Notes: generated by a model not told the origin, from the letters alone. A stretch of 33,631 nt of DNA from Chara braunii (GCA_003427395.1 BFEA01000024.1:3704830-3738460), one strand, 5' to 3'. Counted from the stretch's first letter, positions 1-10,207 are shown. Numbers and translations: made by a program.

Positions 1-32
1 GTGTGTGTCTGTGTCTGTGTATGTGTGTGCCC

Positions 33-69
<37 letters not shown>

Positions 70-94
70 ACGTATGTGTGTCTGTGTGTGTGTG

Positions 95-143
<49 letters not shown>

Positions 144-206
144 GACACGCACACACACACACACACACACGCACAGACACGCACACACACGCACACACAC
201 ACACAC
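1..206. repeat. (GT)n then (CA)n microsatellite
   Basis: A dinucleotide array with few interruptions. It is GT-rich to about position 97 and CA-rich from about 98 to 206, so the two halves are roughly inverted around the switch and could fold back. A motif with the core GCACAGACACGCACAC occurs twice in the CA half. The open frames across it encode only alternating Cys-Val or Thr-His and are not genes. Naiad/Chlamys PLEs are reported to favour microsatellites, and PLE C ends (3' side) a few hundred bases to the right. Confidence 0.97.
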
Positions 207-778
207 GGGGCTCTATTTACAATTCACGAGTCATAGAGCAGGGAGGGGGCGTTCAGGGACACAGGACATATGCATGCATTCACATAGATGCCATTAGGTT
301 TCAACCACATAGGAACAGAGGACGAGGAAAATGAAGAGGAGAAAGCAGAAGAAGGAAGAAGGAAGAAAGGAGAAAGAAGAGAAGACAGAAACCATAGACC
401 ACGCTCGAGTCAAAAAACTTTGTGATTCTCCCGAGCGCAAACAAGGGAAGCAGAAAATAGTTCAACGATACCGCACCCTCGACACTGCCGCCGCAGTGTT
501 CGGCGTGACTCTACGGTCCTTTTCGGCCGGTCGCCACCAGGCCTCATCAGGAGACTTGGTGGTCTACGGGTTCCTAAATACTACCGGACATCTACAGAAA
601 GGCCAGAGACGTCAGACAGAATAGCCCAATAGCCTAATCAGGAACAATCGACCAAAATAGGCCCAAACAATATCCGACCGATCAAAAAGTATTCATGACC
701 TTTCCAGAACGTCACAAGTACGCCAACTGCGGGCCCCAAGCATATGCTACCTCTTCCTCAAGGGGGAAACAGCCTCCT
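207..778. other. Non-coding flank or 3' region of PLE C
   Basis: No recognisable gene. The left part (about 325-400) is purine-rich. Two small stems are visible: CACTGC/GCAGTG (483-488 with 493-498) and CCACCA/TGGTGG (534-539 with 557-562). The stretch lies between the microsatellite and the end of the PLE C coding sequence on the minus strand, so it may include that element's 3' untranslated region. I cannot fix the element end. Confidence 0.5.
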
Positions 779-2295
779 TCATTTGGAGAACATTAGCTCC
801 CATTTGTTCCAGACTCCACCAAAACGCCAGGAGAAACATTCCAAAGCATTATCAAATAGTTCATCAGGGTAACCTCTGTACCACAACTCAACCTTCAGGG
901 AGAATAAGAAAGCAGTTTCAGCTTCAACTAGACTAGTCAGGTTCCTGCAACGCTGAAGAAAGGAATAGATGACAGCCATCTTCTGCTGCCTCGAGGAGTA
1001 AGAACAGAAGTCCTGAATAGCCTGAAACACAATCCCCTGGTCAAAGATGGCTCGTAGATTCCGATGCAACGCAACACATCCAATACTCGACTTTCCAATA
1101 GGCACACTATGCACCCCAGGAAATCCCAAGATTCACCATTACTGGCCGATTCCAATACCAATCTGGGATCGTAACATTGCTCGAAAGCTTGCAGCAGCGA
1201 TTCAGCCTTGTATCTCGACTCCCCATCTCCCTTCTTGTATCTCACAAAAACAGAGATATCGTCGACCAATCTGATACCAGAGAACAGCTTTCGATCGTTA
1301 CCCAGAGACGTCAAAAAACGAAAGTCATAAGAACTACAAAGTAGGCATGCCAAGGCAGGGCTGGAGGCCTTACCCATGGGGATACCAATAACCTGCCTCA
1401 AACATGCTCCTCCGACTTCAATGAATGTATGGTCCAGGTCAAACTTTACAAACTTCACAATCTCATCAAACAAAACTCGCACGTAGCCCTCAATTGTGTG
1501 CCCAAAATGCAGCTTAGCTCCTTTACCCTTCCGCTTCACCAGTACGCCTGTGCATATCTTCTGCTCCCAGAACTCAATCACCCACCGTACTGCCAACAAG
1601 ATTGATTCATGAGGCAAGCTACAAAACATTTCCTTCACGTCAAAAGAACCTCCTATCACACACTCACCTTTCCTTACTTCTTTATTGATTCTTCGTATTC
1701 GAGATACCAAATTCTGAGTACTGCGGAGATTGAAATGTGAACCCTGTGGAAGCCTCCACAACATTTCATTTATGCATTGCCAACCTGCTATCGTCTTGCA
1801 CACCCGTTTGTTGGCTCAGAATAGGAAGGGCATATTGGCCTCCATCTTTGGACATCCTTACGTTTAGGAATGCCATACGCCCTCCCAAACGACCCCGATT
1901 TCTTCCACTTGCCCAGCCGTTCAACCCTGCACTTATCGAAATCAACCCGACATTTCTTCAGCAACACACTTTCATCGGAAGTAACTCTCACGAAACCCTG
2001 GTTTTCGAGAAACAATTTCTTCAAACCCTCGTAATAAGTCAAAGGACAACAAACAAATAAGTCGCCGGGGTTGTGGTCAATAGTGCAACGAACCAGTCCG
2101 GACAGAAGGGATCGGATTCCAAGAACGGACTCAACATCACACCGTAGTGCCTTAAGATCCAAGATGGGAGGAGCAGACTCCTTTGCACCAGACAATTCAG
2201 AAGAAGGAAAAGAAGAAGAAGAAGAAGAAGAAGAAGAAGAAGAAGAAGAAGAAGAAAAAAAAAAATAAAAAAAATTTAGGAGACTGAGACATTGA
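779..2295 (-). pseudogene. PLE C reverse transcriptase domain (broken)
   Basis: Read on the minus strand, three overlapping frames (2295-1788, 1803-937, 1129-779) together cover a PLE-type RT. The first holds a stretch matching PLE A and B just upstream of RT (HNPGD, then GKWKKSGSFGRAYGIPKRKD). The second holds motif A (SFDVKEMF, Asp about residue 55 of the 1803 frame), motif B (GIPMGKASSPALA) and motif C (RLVDDISVF), so the catalytic aspartates are kept. The third has the C-terminal GYP motif also seen in A and B. Frameshifts lie near 1800 and 1100. The family copies RNA into DNA at a nicked target and is the closest RT relative of telomerase. No start codon belongs here because this is the C-terminal part of a longer protein. 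It differs clearly in sequence from A and B. Confidence 0.88.
2200..2268. repeat. (GAA)n / A-rich microsatellite inside PLE C
   Basis: A GAA/AAG array followed by an A-rich run. On the minus strand it falls between the CxC region and RT and would read as poly-Ser or poly-Phe depending on frame. Its expansion probably contributes to the frame change there. It lies less than 30 bp from the LINE insertion point. Confidence 0.93.
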
Positions 2296-2311
2296 GAAGG
2301 AGATAAAAGTA
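2296..2311. repeat. Left target-site duplication of the LINE
   Basis: The 16-mer GAAGGAGATAAAAGTA is identical to 9291-9306, directly after the LINE poly(A). A preceding A (2295) could extend it by one, but this is ambiguous with the tail. It marks target-primed insertion and fixes the LINE's 5' end at 2312. Confidence 0.95.
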
Positions 2312-4267
2312 TCCACGAAATCAAACCCGATCTGCTTTCGTTGCAGAGAGAGAGGTCATCTGGGAACCGACCCCAGATGCCCCCGCTCACCCGATCACAC
2401 GCGAGAAAAAAAACTCAGACAGAGCATGCTGGTCGAGGTAGAAGAGGCCAAAGGCATCTGGTTTGTCAACGACCCAGAGTATGATGGCTGGGTATTCGAC
2501 GACACCATTCAGGACCCCATGTGGATCTGGACATACAGTCACACGAGACCGACGACCAAACAGCCAGACATCTTCCCCCCATCAGACATCAAATGGCATG
2601 CAGTAGGAGCCAAAAAAGTCACCGGCCTGCCAGGGAAATTACACGCCGACCCATTGGTCGACCCCCGTGCGATCCTGGAGGAGAAAAAACACGAAGACTT
2701 GCTGTGGGATCTGGAATCAATTCGGCATCAAACTGCCGAATTATTCCAGAACCCAGAGGACGACAGCAAGCACCTCCAGCAAGCAAGACAGATCATAGAG
2801 GAACGGTATCCCAAGTCCGAAACCGCCCTCAAAAGACAAGCCTCCCCCCAAAAGGAACACACAGACAACAGAGCAGGCAAGAAGAAGAAACGGGAAACTG
2901 GACTTGAAGCGGATGAAGAGCTCCACCCGGAACAACCAACAGGCACTCCCCCCNCAGGAGGAACAGTCGNGACCTCAGATCCCAAGAANCAGGCAGNGAT
3001 GGACATCTCTCCCAAGAAGAACGCCCAAAAAGGCAAGGACAAAGAAACAGATGCATCTCCCATCCCATGGCTGAGAGAATACTTGGAGAAATCCAAGTAT
3101 GAAAGGGAGAAAGAATTNGACATCNGAGTGGCCTGCATGAAACACATGGAGAAAACAGGCAAATCGGCCACAGGCAAATTCGTTGTGGCAGGTATCCCCC
3201 AATCCAGCAACTCGTTTGATCTGCTGCGGCAAAAGAGCGAATTGTCAGAATTCATCCCTTTCAGATACCACGAGAAGAAGAGGGAAAGGGAAGCAGGATC
3301 CTCAGACTCAGACTCGGGACAGGAAACACAGACAAGGAGGGACTCAATAAGAGGTATGGCCCTGAAGAACTGGAAGCCATCCAAGGGCAAGGAAAAGAAA
3401 TTCAGGAAGACGTCGAACGACACGAAGAGCCAAAAAAGTAAACAGAGACATATCACACAAGAAATCGCGACCGTAGCCGCGCAGACAAAACGCCTGTTCG
3501 AGCAGAATGCAGACTACAGGAAAGGACACGAAAAGGAGTTCATCACTATCCAGAAAGTCGCTGAGAACACAGCCCCGGCCGTCACCGGGACAGCAAGGAC
3601 AGACAGAATAACCATCGAACCAGTCCGTCCCCTGGTTTCGCTCCAGTTCAGGAGCAGATTCAATGAATGGCAGGTAGCTACGGAGGAATCCTTTGCCATG
3701 CCTACCATCAGTGACGTTCGCTCCCTCGCTAGGTGCATCAAGGACCACATCTCCGCAGACGCCCCCTTGGGAGTCTACGAGGTCCCTCATCACGATGCAG
3801 CTACGATCAGCGACAGCAACACTGCCGAGGAGAACCGCAGTACTTTCGAGCCCATTCTGGTCAAATTGGATGAGAGAGCCAAACTCCGGGAAGGCCTCAC
3901 ATGGAGAGCATGGAATACCATAACGGCACTCCCATACAGCGTGCTCGCAAACAGATCATGTCCGGCAGAAGTGATGGCGGACTCGCTGGCCACCATTATC
4001 AGGGCCCACCTCCTCACCTCGAAGAACTCCTTGGGAGATGAGGCGACCCCGATACACGTCGAACAGGTGGACAGCGACTGCGGAGACGACGACGATGACA
4101 ACGACGAGGGTATGCTGGACAACGACAAGATCTCTCCAGGCGACGAAGGCACAACTGACCCTCCACCGTCGCAGGGCAGCGTGAGTGCGTACAGCCTAGA
4201 CCGGGTGACCAGCAAAGAGGACAGCGGGGGATCCGACATCGAGAGCCGCGAGACAGCAGTCGACTAG
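2312..4267 (+). CDS. LINE ORF1 protein, 5'-truncated, CCHC zinc knuckle
   Basis: The frame is open from the first base of the insertion (2312) to the stop at 4265-4267, giving 651 codons. The first ATG (2426) is therefore not the real start; the true N-terminus was lost by 5' truncation. A zinc knuckle (C-x2-C-x4-H-x6-C, 2333-2383) lies upstream of that ATG. It is followed by an aromatic-rich stretch (YDGWVFDD, WIWTY), a long Lys/Glu/Ser-rich and probably disordered middle, a more structured block around 3630-4010 and an acidic tail with a run of Asp. ORF1 proteins of this group bind the element's RNA and form particles with ORF2; that role here is inferred from position and the knuckle. Six single N bases leave some residues unknown. 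I recognise no RRM domain. Confidence 0.85.
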   Translation, partial: STKSNPICFRCRERGHLGTDPRCPRSPDHTREKKLRQSMLVEVEEAKGIWFVNDPEYDGWVFDDTIQDPMWIWTYSHTRPTTKQPDIFPPSDIKWHAVGAKKVTGLPGKLHADPLVDPRAILEEKKHEDLLWDLESIRHQTAELFQNPEDDSKHLQQARQIIEERYPKSETALKRQASPQKEHTDNRAGKKKKRETGLEADEELHPEQPTGTPPXGGTVXTSDPKXQAXMDISPKKNAQKGKDKETDASPIPWLREYLEKSKYEREKEXDIXVACMKHMEKTGKSATGKFVVAGIPQSSNSFDLLRQKSELSEFIPFRYHEKKREREAGSSDSDSGQETQTRRDSIRGMALKNWKPSKGKEKKFRKTSNDTKSQKSKQRHITQEIATVAAQTKRLFEQNADYRKGHEKEFITIQKVAENTAPAVTGTARTDRITIEPVRPLVSLQFRSRFNEWQVATEESFAMPTISDVRSLARCIKDHISADAPLGVYEVPHHDAATISDSNTAEENRSTFEPILVKLDERAKLREGLTWRAWNTITALPYSVLANRSCPAEVMADSLATIIRAHLLTSKNSLGDEATPIHVEQVDSDCGDDDDDNDEGMLDNDKISPGDEGTTDPPPSQGSVSAYSLDRVTSKEDSGGSDIESRETAVD

Positions 4268-4378
4268 GTAACCCATCCGAACTCCATATAACTAACTCCC
4301 CCACAACAACACATAGAAATCAACATCACCACAGAAAACAATAAAGAATTAATGGAGTAATAGGCTTAACAGTCTAGG

Positions 4379-7300
4379 ATGCAGAATCAATCCATGGAAG
4401 TCGATACACCACAAGATAATACTATCACGACAGACTGGCAAGCCAAAGGACTCAAGATAATTAGTTGGAACGTCAATGGGCTGGGTAATGCATTGACGGA
4501 GGAAGACAAATCAAGGGATATCCGATTAGGACTCTACGACAGGAACAGACCCAGATCAGATGTGGTATTACTCCAAGAAACGCACCTATCCAACCTTCCA
4601 ACCCACAAGAACATAAAAAGGGCAATAGAGAAAAACTTGGGAGGCTGCGCTTTTGCATTATGGTCCAACCTCGAAGGGCTCAGCAAACGGGGGACATCCA
4701 TACTTATACCTAGTGCCTCCAAGCTATGGGCAGAAGGTCAGATTCTTAACAATGAGGGAGACAACGTAGAAGGTAGATGGTCATGGATAGACATCAGATG
4801 GCAAGACGAGGAACTGAGAATTCTGAACATCTACGCCCCCAACCCAGAAAACGAACGTTTGACCTTCTTTACCAACATCCAGCCCCTCATCCCTAACCCC
4901 CAATCGGTGATCATCGCAGGGGATTGGAACACGACCTTGGATCCAAACTTAGACCGTATCTCTCGCTCGCTACTGATAGGCCCGACAAGAGCAGGAACCC
5001 ACATAAGAAACATCATGACAAAATTCGACCTCATCGACCCCTTCAGAGTGCTGCATCCAGAGAAAAAGGCCTTCTTACTGGTAAAAAAGAATCAGGCCAA
5101 CCGAACATCACTATCCAGGATCGACTTCTTCTTAATTTCCAAGCACCTCCAAGGCACAATCAAACAAGCTGAGATCCGCCCACCAGCGGCCTTCCGGGGT
5201 CTAGATCACAAGCCAGTAGAATTGCTCCTGAACTTCGACTCCCCCACGGAAAAAGGTCGGGGCTTCTACAGAATCAACAACTCCCTCTTAGCCACCGAAA
5301 GACTAACAGAAGCAGTAAGATGGAATTGGTTTTTCATGAGACAGAACTGCGCCAGACTGGATAACAGACATAAATGGTTCACAGACAGCTACGCAGACCT
5401 CACCAAGACATTCTCAGCGGAGTCCAGAAGCATTGCAGGAGAACGGAAAATCAGAAAAGAAGAACTCCAACTCGCCATGTCTCTTGCAGAGGACAACCTG
5501 GTCGCAGATCCCTCAAATACTCTCTACAACCAACTACTAGACTCATCAAGAGAGGAACTAAACGAATGGAGGAGATGGGAACTGAGAGGCTTACAGATCC
5601 GAGCCAGGATGACCGATCACATCCTCAACGAATCCATGACAAAGCACTTCTTCGCCAAAATTAAAGCTAACGCGAGGAATAACAACATCGAAGGGTTGAA
5701 GAATCCAGATAATCAGAACAGGATCGACCAATCGGGATTGGGGATGGTGGAAATATCAAGATCATTTTACGCACAGCTCTACGAGTCCAAAACACCTTCC
5801 CCCCTCCCCTCAACCAACTCAGCAACACGACAGCGAATGATGGCCTACCTGGAGAAGACAATCACACTAGAACAGACTGAGGGGCTGGAGAGACCACTCT
5901 CGCTAGGGGAACTACACACAACCCTGATTCAGATTGGCAACGATAAAGCCCTGGGCATCGATGGACTATCGAAGGAATTCTGGGTCCACTTCTGGCCCAC
6001 ACTAGGCGAGGACCTGCTAAATTTCTTCAATGACAGCAGAGACCGGGGAGGACTAGGCCAAAATCTGAGCACAAGCGTAGTATCGTTACTCCACAAAAAA
6101 GGCGAGAAAGAGGATTTGAAGAACTATCGACCCATCTCGCTTCTCACCACCCCCTACAAGATCCTAGCAAAAGCACTAGCTAACATGATCATAAATCTGA
6201 CTAACAAATGCTTCCACATAGACCAAGCAGGTTTCATCCCAGGCCGGTATATACTAGACAACGTGATGACTCTGAATGAGGCGGCCAAAAAGATAACCGA
6301 AAAAAAGATGAAAGCAGCAATCTTGTTTTTCGACTTCGAAAAGGCCTACGACCAAGTCAACTGTGACTTCCTCCACGCGTGTATGGAAAAAATGGGGCTT
6401 GGCCCGAACTTTAGAAAGTGGGTCAAAGTGTTGTATGCAGATGCAACCGACAGGGTGCAGGTCAATAGGATCCTGTTGGAATCCTACCCCATCTCCAGAT
6501 CCGTACGACAAGGCGACCCCCTAGCTCCTCCCATCTTCCTTTTCATTATGGAAGCGATAGCTTCCTTCCTCCGCAAAGATCCGTCCATAGATCGGCTCAC
6601 CGAACGGAATTTCAACCCACTGCACGACTTCGCCATACCCACTGCTCTGATGTTCGCAGACGGCCTCACAGTCCTTATTTGTGCCAATTACAGCTCTTTC
6701 CAATCCCTCGTGAGGGCTATGGAGGCCTTCCGTCTAGCATCCGAAATGAAGGTCAATTGGAGCAAGACCGAAGGTTGGTGGTTAACAGACGAGACCCCCC
6801 CCCAACCCGAGGGCACCGCCACACCCATGTCATGGTCCACAGGCGAACAAGCACTCAGATACCTAGGCATCATGGTCAACAAGGAGGGGGTATGGTAGAT
6901 GTGTATAAGAGACACACAGGCGAACAAGCACGTAGATACCTAGGCATCATGGTCAACAAGGAGGGGGGATGGCCAGGAATGGGCCACAGCCTAATTGCCA
7001 AAGCCATAACCCGCCTGGCCCCATGCAGGAAGGCACACGCATCACTAATCGGGAGGGCATTAATCATAAACACAACCATCTTCTCCACACTATGGTACAT
7101 CGCATCCATTTGGTCTCCCCCGGACACGGACTTCCAAACCATAAAGGCCAAAGCAAGATGCTATTTGTGGACAGGTGATCCCAACCGGACCACTTGCATC
7201 AAAAGGGTAGCTTGGAGCCACATCATCAGGAAACCGCAGGAGCGAGGCCTAGGCCTAATTGACCCCAAGCAGGAGTCAACAGCACTACAGATGAAATGGA

Positions 7301-8946
7301 TCATTAAGATCTTGTCCAGACAGTACCTACCATGGACCAAGATGGCTCTAGACAGCATAAGAAACCTAGCACCGATAAGCTCCCCACCGAACATGAGCGG
7401 CTACTTCTGGATTACGGCAAGAGAGTGGACGATAAGATCAGGCAGATCCCGCAGAAGCACCACACGAAACTCAGACAACCAGACAGCCCCAACACCCAAC
7501 CCATACTGGACTCCGACTCTGAAGGCCTGGAGACGTTTGATGCCAAGCAAACATGGCACAGTGGAATCAAAAGAGGAGGCTCTGAGACAACCGCTGTTCT
7601 GTAATGAGTGGATCAAGGACCCCGAGGGCAACCCATGGTCACTAAGAAATAGGGACCGGAGATGGCTATCGTGGGTTGAAAAAGGGGTATGGCAGGTGAA
7701 GCACGTGTGGGCAGAAGAACGGGGAGAATGGCGAAAGGAACATGAACTTCGAAACACGCTAAGAGGCTGCCACGCCCTCGCAGAAAACCTACGCACAATC
7801 CAGAAGAGCATTCCACCCCATTGGATCTGTCTCTTGAAAGAAGACTTCTCTTGGAAACCAGGGGACTGGGGTATACTTGTATCCCAAACCCCACCGATCA
7901 GAGCATACCGGTTCGTGTCCCGCTTACCAGCCACCGGATACCGTTCCAAGTTCTACTCCTATCCCATCGCCAACCATAACCTCCAGGAACGAACCATAAT
8001 GAACAAAGAACCGCAGCTAGAGACGATAGAGTCCTTTCTGCTGAGAAAAGTGAGAGTGTCGAAGACCAAACCATGGATAATCTTCCAGCCCGACCTCAGC
8101 ATCGCGGAACTCAAATTCGACCCTAAGGAATGGGCATGGAAACAAGGCGAACCCGGAAGAACCAGAACGATACTGGAATGCGATGTGAAATTCGGATACG
8201 AGCTAGGCCTACGAACCACGGACCCCAACCCCAAACTCGAAGACAGATGGAGAGGGACACTGAACCTAGAGCCAACAACGTCAATGACCATCCCTTGGAC
8301 AAAATACCTCCCCATAAAACCAGTTAGAATACAAAGCCTACAATGGCTCCTAGCCCACGCAGCACTCCCTGTCAACCAGTGGCTCCACAAAAGAAGAAAA
8401 CACTCAGACCCCAACAGCTCGGAACTATGCGTAATGTGCGATGACAACGTCCCTGAAGACATCCCTCACTGCCTCCTATACTGCAACCAAGCAGCCTGGA
8501 TATGGAACAAAGTCCAAAATCTGTGGCACCGTCTCTTCTCAGCCCCCCCCCCCAACCTCACCCCCCAGAACATCCTACTTCTATCTAACATCAGCGACAG
8601 TCTAAGAGGCGGAAAAGCAGTCTGGTTCCACATGCTCAGGAAGCTAGCTCTGTGGGTAATCTGGAAAAGGAGATGCACCAANACGATCGAAGGTACCGAG
8701 GTGGCAAGAGAAGAAATGTGGGCTCTACTGCTAGGAATGGGGGAAACCGAGATTCGATCCAGATGGAAGGAGGTGACATCAACAACGAAAGGCAGACCAG
8801 AGAGTACAGCCATCAAGAGACGGGTCTTCACGAGAGACTGGCTCTTACAGGGAAAGATTGCAACTGTTTCAGATAACAGATTGATATGGAAGAAATGGCA
8901 CAGCACAACTCCAACAAGGACGGGGCCCCAGGGAGGTTTAAACTGA
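4379..8946 (+). CDS. LINE ORF2: APE endonuclease, RT, zinc finger (frame interrupted)
   Basis: The endonuclease spans residues 24-286: SWNVNGL (Asn31), LLQETHL (Glu67), AGDWNTTLDP (Asp182, Asn184), SRIDFFLIS (Asp249) and GLDHKP (His277). RT follows, with NYRPISLLT, FDFEKAYDQV (Asp652), RQGDP and, at 759-762, FADG where the family has FADD. The C-terminal finger is C-x2-C...H-x3-C (8428-8484). The endonuclease nicks target DNA and the RT copies the element RNA from that nick. The frame from 4379 stops at 6898; a second frame runs to 8946. They overlap across a 77-bp insertion (19 bases matching a Tn5 mosaic end plus a 58-bp repeat of flanking sequence). Discounting those 77 bases the two frames are one, 1496 codons plus stop, so the break is probably not biological. 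One N lies at 8682. The Gly762 change would be expected to cripple the RT unless it is a miscall. Confidence 0.93.
6838..6972. repeat. 58-bp near-perfect direct repeat around a Tn5-end sequence
   Basis: 6838-6895 and 6915-6972 match at 55 of 58 positions (offset 77). The three differences suggest the copies come from two slightly different members of the LINE family. The 19 bases between them match a sequencing-library transposon end. The duplication shifts the ORF2 frame by two. Confidence 0.93.
6896..6914. other. Tn5/Nextera mosaic-end sequence, probable assembly artefact
   Basis: 6897-6914 reads AGATGTGTATAAGAGACA, identical to the first 18 of 19 bases of the hyperactive Tn5 mosaic end used in tagmentation libraries; only the last base differs. 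It joins two copies of the same 58-bp stretch. Such a match by chance inside a plant-type LINE is very unlikely, so I read it as untrimmed adapter built into the assembly. Confidence 0.92.
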
Positions 8947-9224
8947 GATTCTAATCTCAACAGTATAGACAACTCTCCTCTTTTCTTGCGTTATACGAAT
9001 CATCTGACAGAGTCCTAAAGATTCTGAGAGGAAAAGTGGTAGGGCAAGTTGACAGTCAATCCTCCGGATATGGAGTAATCAATGCTAGTCAGGGTTCCTT
9101 CGGCCTAATGGAAGGAAGCATGAGAGTGTTCACCATGTATTCCAACTTTTGACTTGCCGGTGGAAAGGAACCGGACTGACGCTCCCCAGAATGGATAAGG
9201 AGCCAGGACCATAAGGACCTGTTT

Positions 9225-9267
<43 letters not shown>

Positions 9268-9290
9268 AAAAAAAAAAAAAAAAAAAAAAA
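8947..9290 (+). other. LINE 3' UTR and poly(A) tail
   Basis: About 280 bases follow the ORF2 stop with no further frame. The tail runs from 9226 to 9290 with a GG at 9266-9267. A long tail next to a perfect target duplication supports a recent insertion. Confidence 0.93.
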
Positions 9291-9306
9291 GAAGGAGATA
9301 AAAGTA
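9291..9306. repeat. Right target-site duplication of the LINE
   Basis: Second copy of the 16-mer at 2296-2311, immediately after the poly(A). PLE C sequence resumes from here. Confidence 0.95.
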
Positions 9307-9737
9307 GTCAGATGGGACAAAGGAGGAGAAGAGGAAGAAGCGGATAACTCAGAGGAAAAGGAGGGGCATGCGATTGAAGCAGATAATGATCTGTCTCTCA
9401 CGCAGGCAGCGATCTTATCCATAGGTAGACTTATCGGGCCATTAGAGGCGAAGGGAGCAAATGCATCACTCAGAGCTTTCCTCACATATCTTATGGCGTC
9501 ATGCGCTCCCGAACGCGGAATATTGTGTGCGTTTGCCAACCACTTCGGAAAGAAATCGATCTCGCTGATACGGAACGAGACATGGCCATCAGTACATGGA
9601 AAATACTGCTTGTAGGGCCCACAACAGCAAACCGGCTCAGCAAATCTCGAGGCCTTGTGATAGTTGTGAAGAATTGCCCAACACTCTCGTTCTTGACCCA
9701 CACTACTCTCAACCTTCTTATCAATAATTTCTTCCAT
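9307..9737 (-). pseudogene. PLE C CxC region upstream of RT
   Basis: The minus-strand frame from 9737 contains AILHNYHK followed by EPVCCC (Cys codons 9621-9629), then HVSFR and NAHNIP. This matches PLE B (ILHNHK, PLCPC, HVYFR, NAKNVP) and PLE A (ILHHHRK, PNCLC, NSKNVP). The CxC motif joining an N-terminal endonuclease to RT is the published hallmark of Naiad/Chlamys PLEs. The frame runs Ser-rich into the LINE poly(A); beyond the LINE the protein continues at 2295. A frameshift separates it from the linker upstream. Confidence 0.85.
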
Positions 9738-10207
9738 ACCTTGGGAATATCCAATGATCGAATGGTATCAATGGCCACAGAACGTACTGCAGCCTTTGAA
9801 ATGAACTCATCGAAAGTTATCCGCACAACAATCCTCTCGCGTACAGAGATTCCGAAACATCTTCGGATCACATTAGACAAGACAACGCGAAGTGAAAATC
9901 GCGATCGTTTCTCAGAAAAACATCAGACTGCGCTGAACGCGAGAACCAGCTCATCAAACGACCAAGAATAAAGATCTCTCCGTCGAACTGGATTAGACAG
10001 AAGTTGCGTCAAAGACTGTTTAAGACGGACCAAGGAAGAATATGAAAAATTGATGCTCACAAAATGAATACTAACGCCTCCACGTAAACACTCTCTCGCC
10101 TTCTTCAGTTGCTGTTGACTTGTTTCTAGAGCCACTACAGATGTGCCAAAACTTCGTTTGACCAGTCTCCACCCATCAACCAATACATCCCCACTCCCCT
10201 TTATCAA
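9491..10207 (-). pseudogene. PLE C linker between endonuclease and CxC
   Basis: Two open stretches in one frame (10207-9923 and 9880-9491), broken by a stop at 9923-9925, lie between the endonuclease and the CxC region. The pattern WRLVKRSFG...LLSNPVRRRDLYSW, then IRRCFGISVRERIVVR, aligns by eye with WKTIKRRFG...LLRAPRTR in A and with IKKYRVNIRTRLTLR in B. The shared spacing supports a conserved domain of unknown fold, although identity is low. The last part overlaps the CxC frame (9737), so a frameshift lies near 9700. Confidence 0.65.

Larger units (their letters stand above)
700..2311 (-). mobile_element. PLE C, 3' half (RT side), cut off by a LINE
   Basis: This is the C-terminal half of a Penelope-like element on the minus strand. 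Its other half starts at 9291, beyond the LINE, and the two halves join exactly at the LINE's target-site duplication. Together they give about 4.5 kb in the order endonuclease, CxC, RT. The RT side has intact-looking motifs A, B and C, but the frame is broken. The outer boundary near 700 is a guess. Confidence 0.8.
2312..9290 (+). mobile_element. L1-like LINE, 5'-truncated, inserted in PLE C
   Basis: A non-LTR retrotransposon of about 7.0 kb. In order it has the rest of ORF1 with a CCHC knuckle, a 111-bp spacer with stops (4268-4378), ORF2 with APE endonuclease, RT and C-terminal zinc finger, a 3' UTR and a 65-base poly(A) with one GG interruption (9266-9267). A perfect 16-bp duplication flanks it and the frames are largely open, so it is young. 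The 5' end is cut inside ORF1. Seven isolated N bases (2954, 2970, 2989, 2997, 3118, 3125, 8682) occur in this element and nowhere else in the window. ORF2 contains a probable assembly artefact at 6896-6972. The domain order fits the L1/Tx1 group, but I cannot name the family. Confidence 0.97.

Noticed and set aside
1-334. Open frames encoding Cys-Val or Thr-His repeats
   Set aside because: They are translations of the dinucleotide microsatellite.
331-624. 97-codon frame rich in Lys and Glu
   Set aside because: Its start is purine-rich low complexity and its end has no recognisable motif; it lies in the flank of PLE C.
2728-3456. Long minus-strand frame opposite LINE ORF1
   Set aside because: It is the antisense shadow of ORF1, with low-complexity Ser/Phe translation and no domain.
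6679-6898. Programmed frameshift or two separate genes in LINE ORF2
   Set aside because: The overlap is explained by 77 inserted bases containing a sequencing-transposon end; no slippery site is needed.
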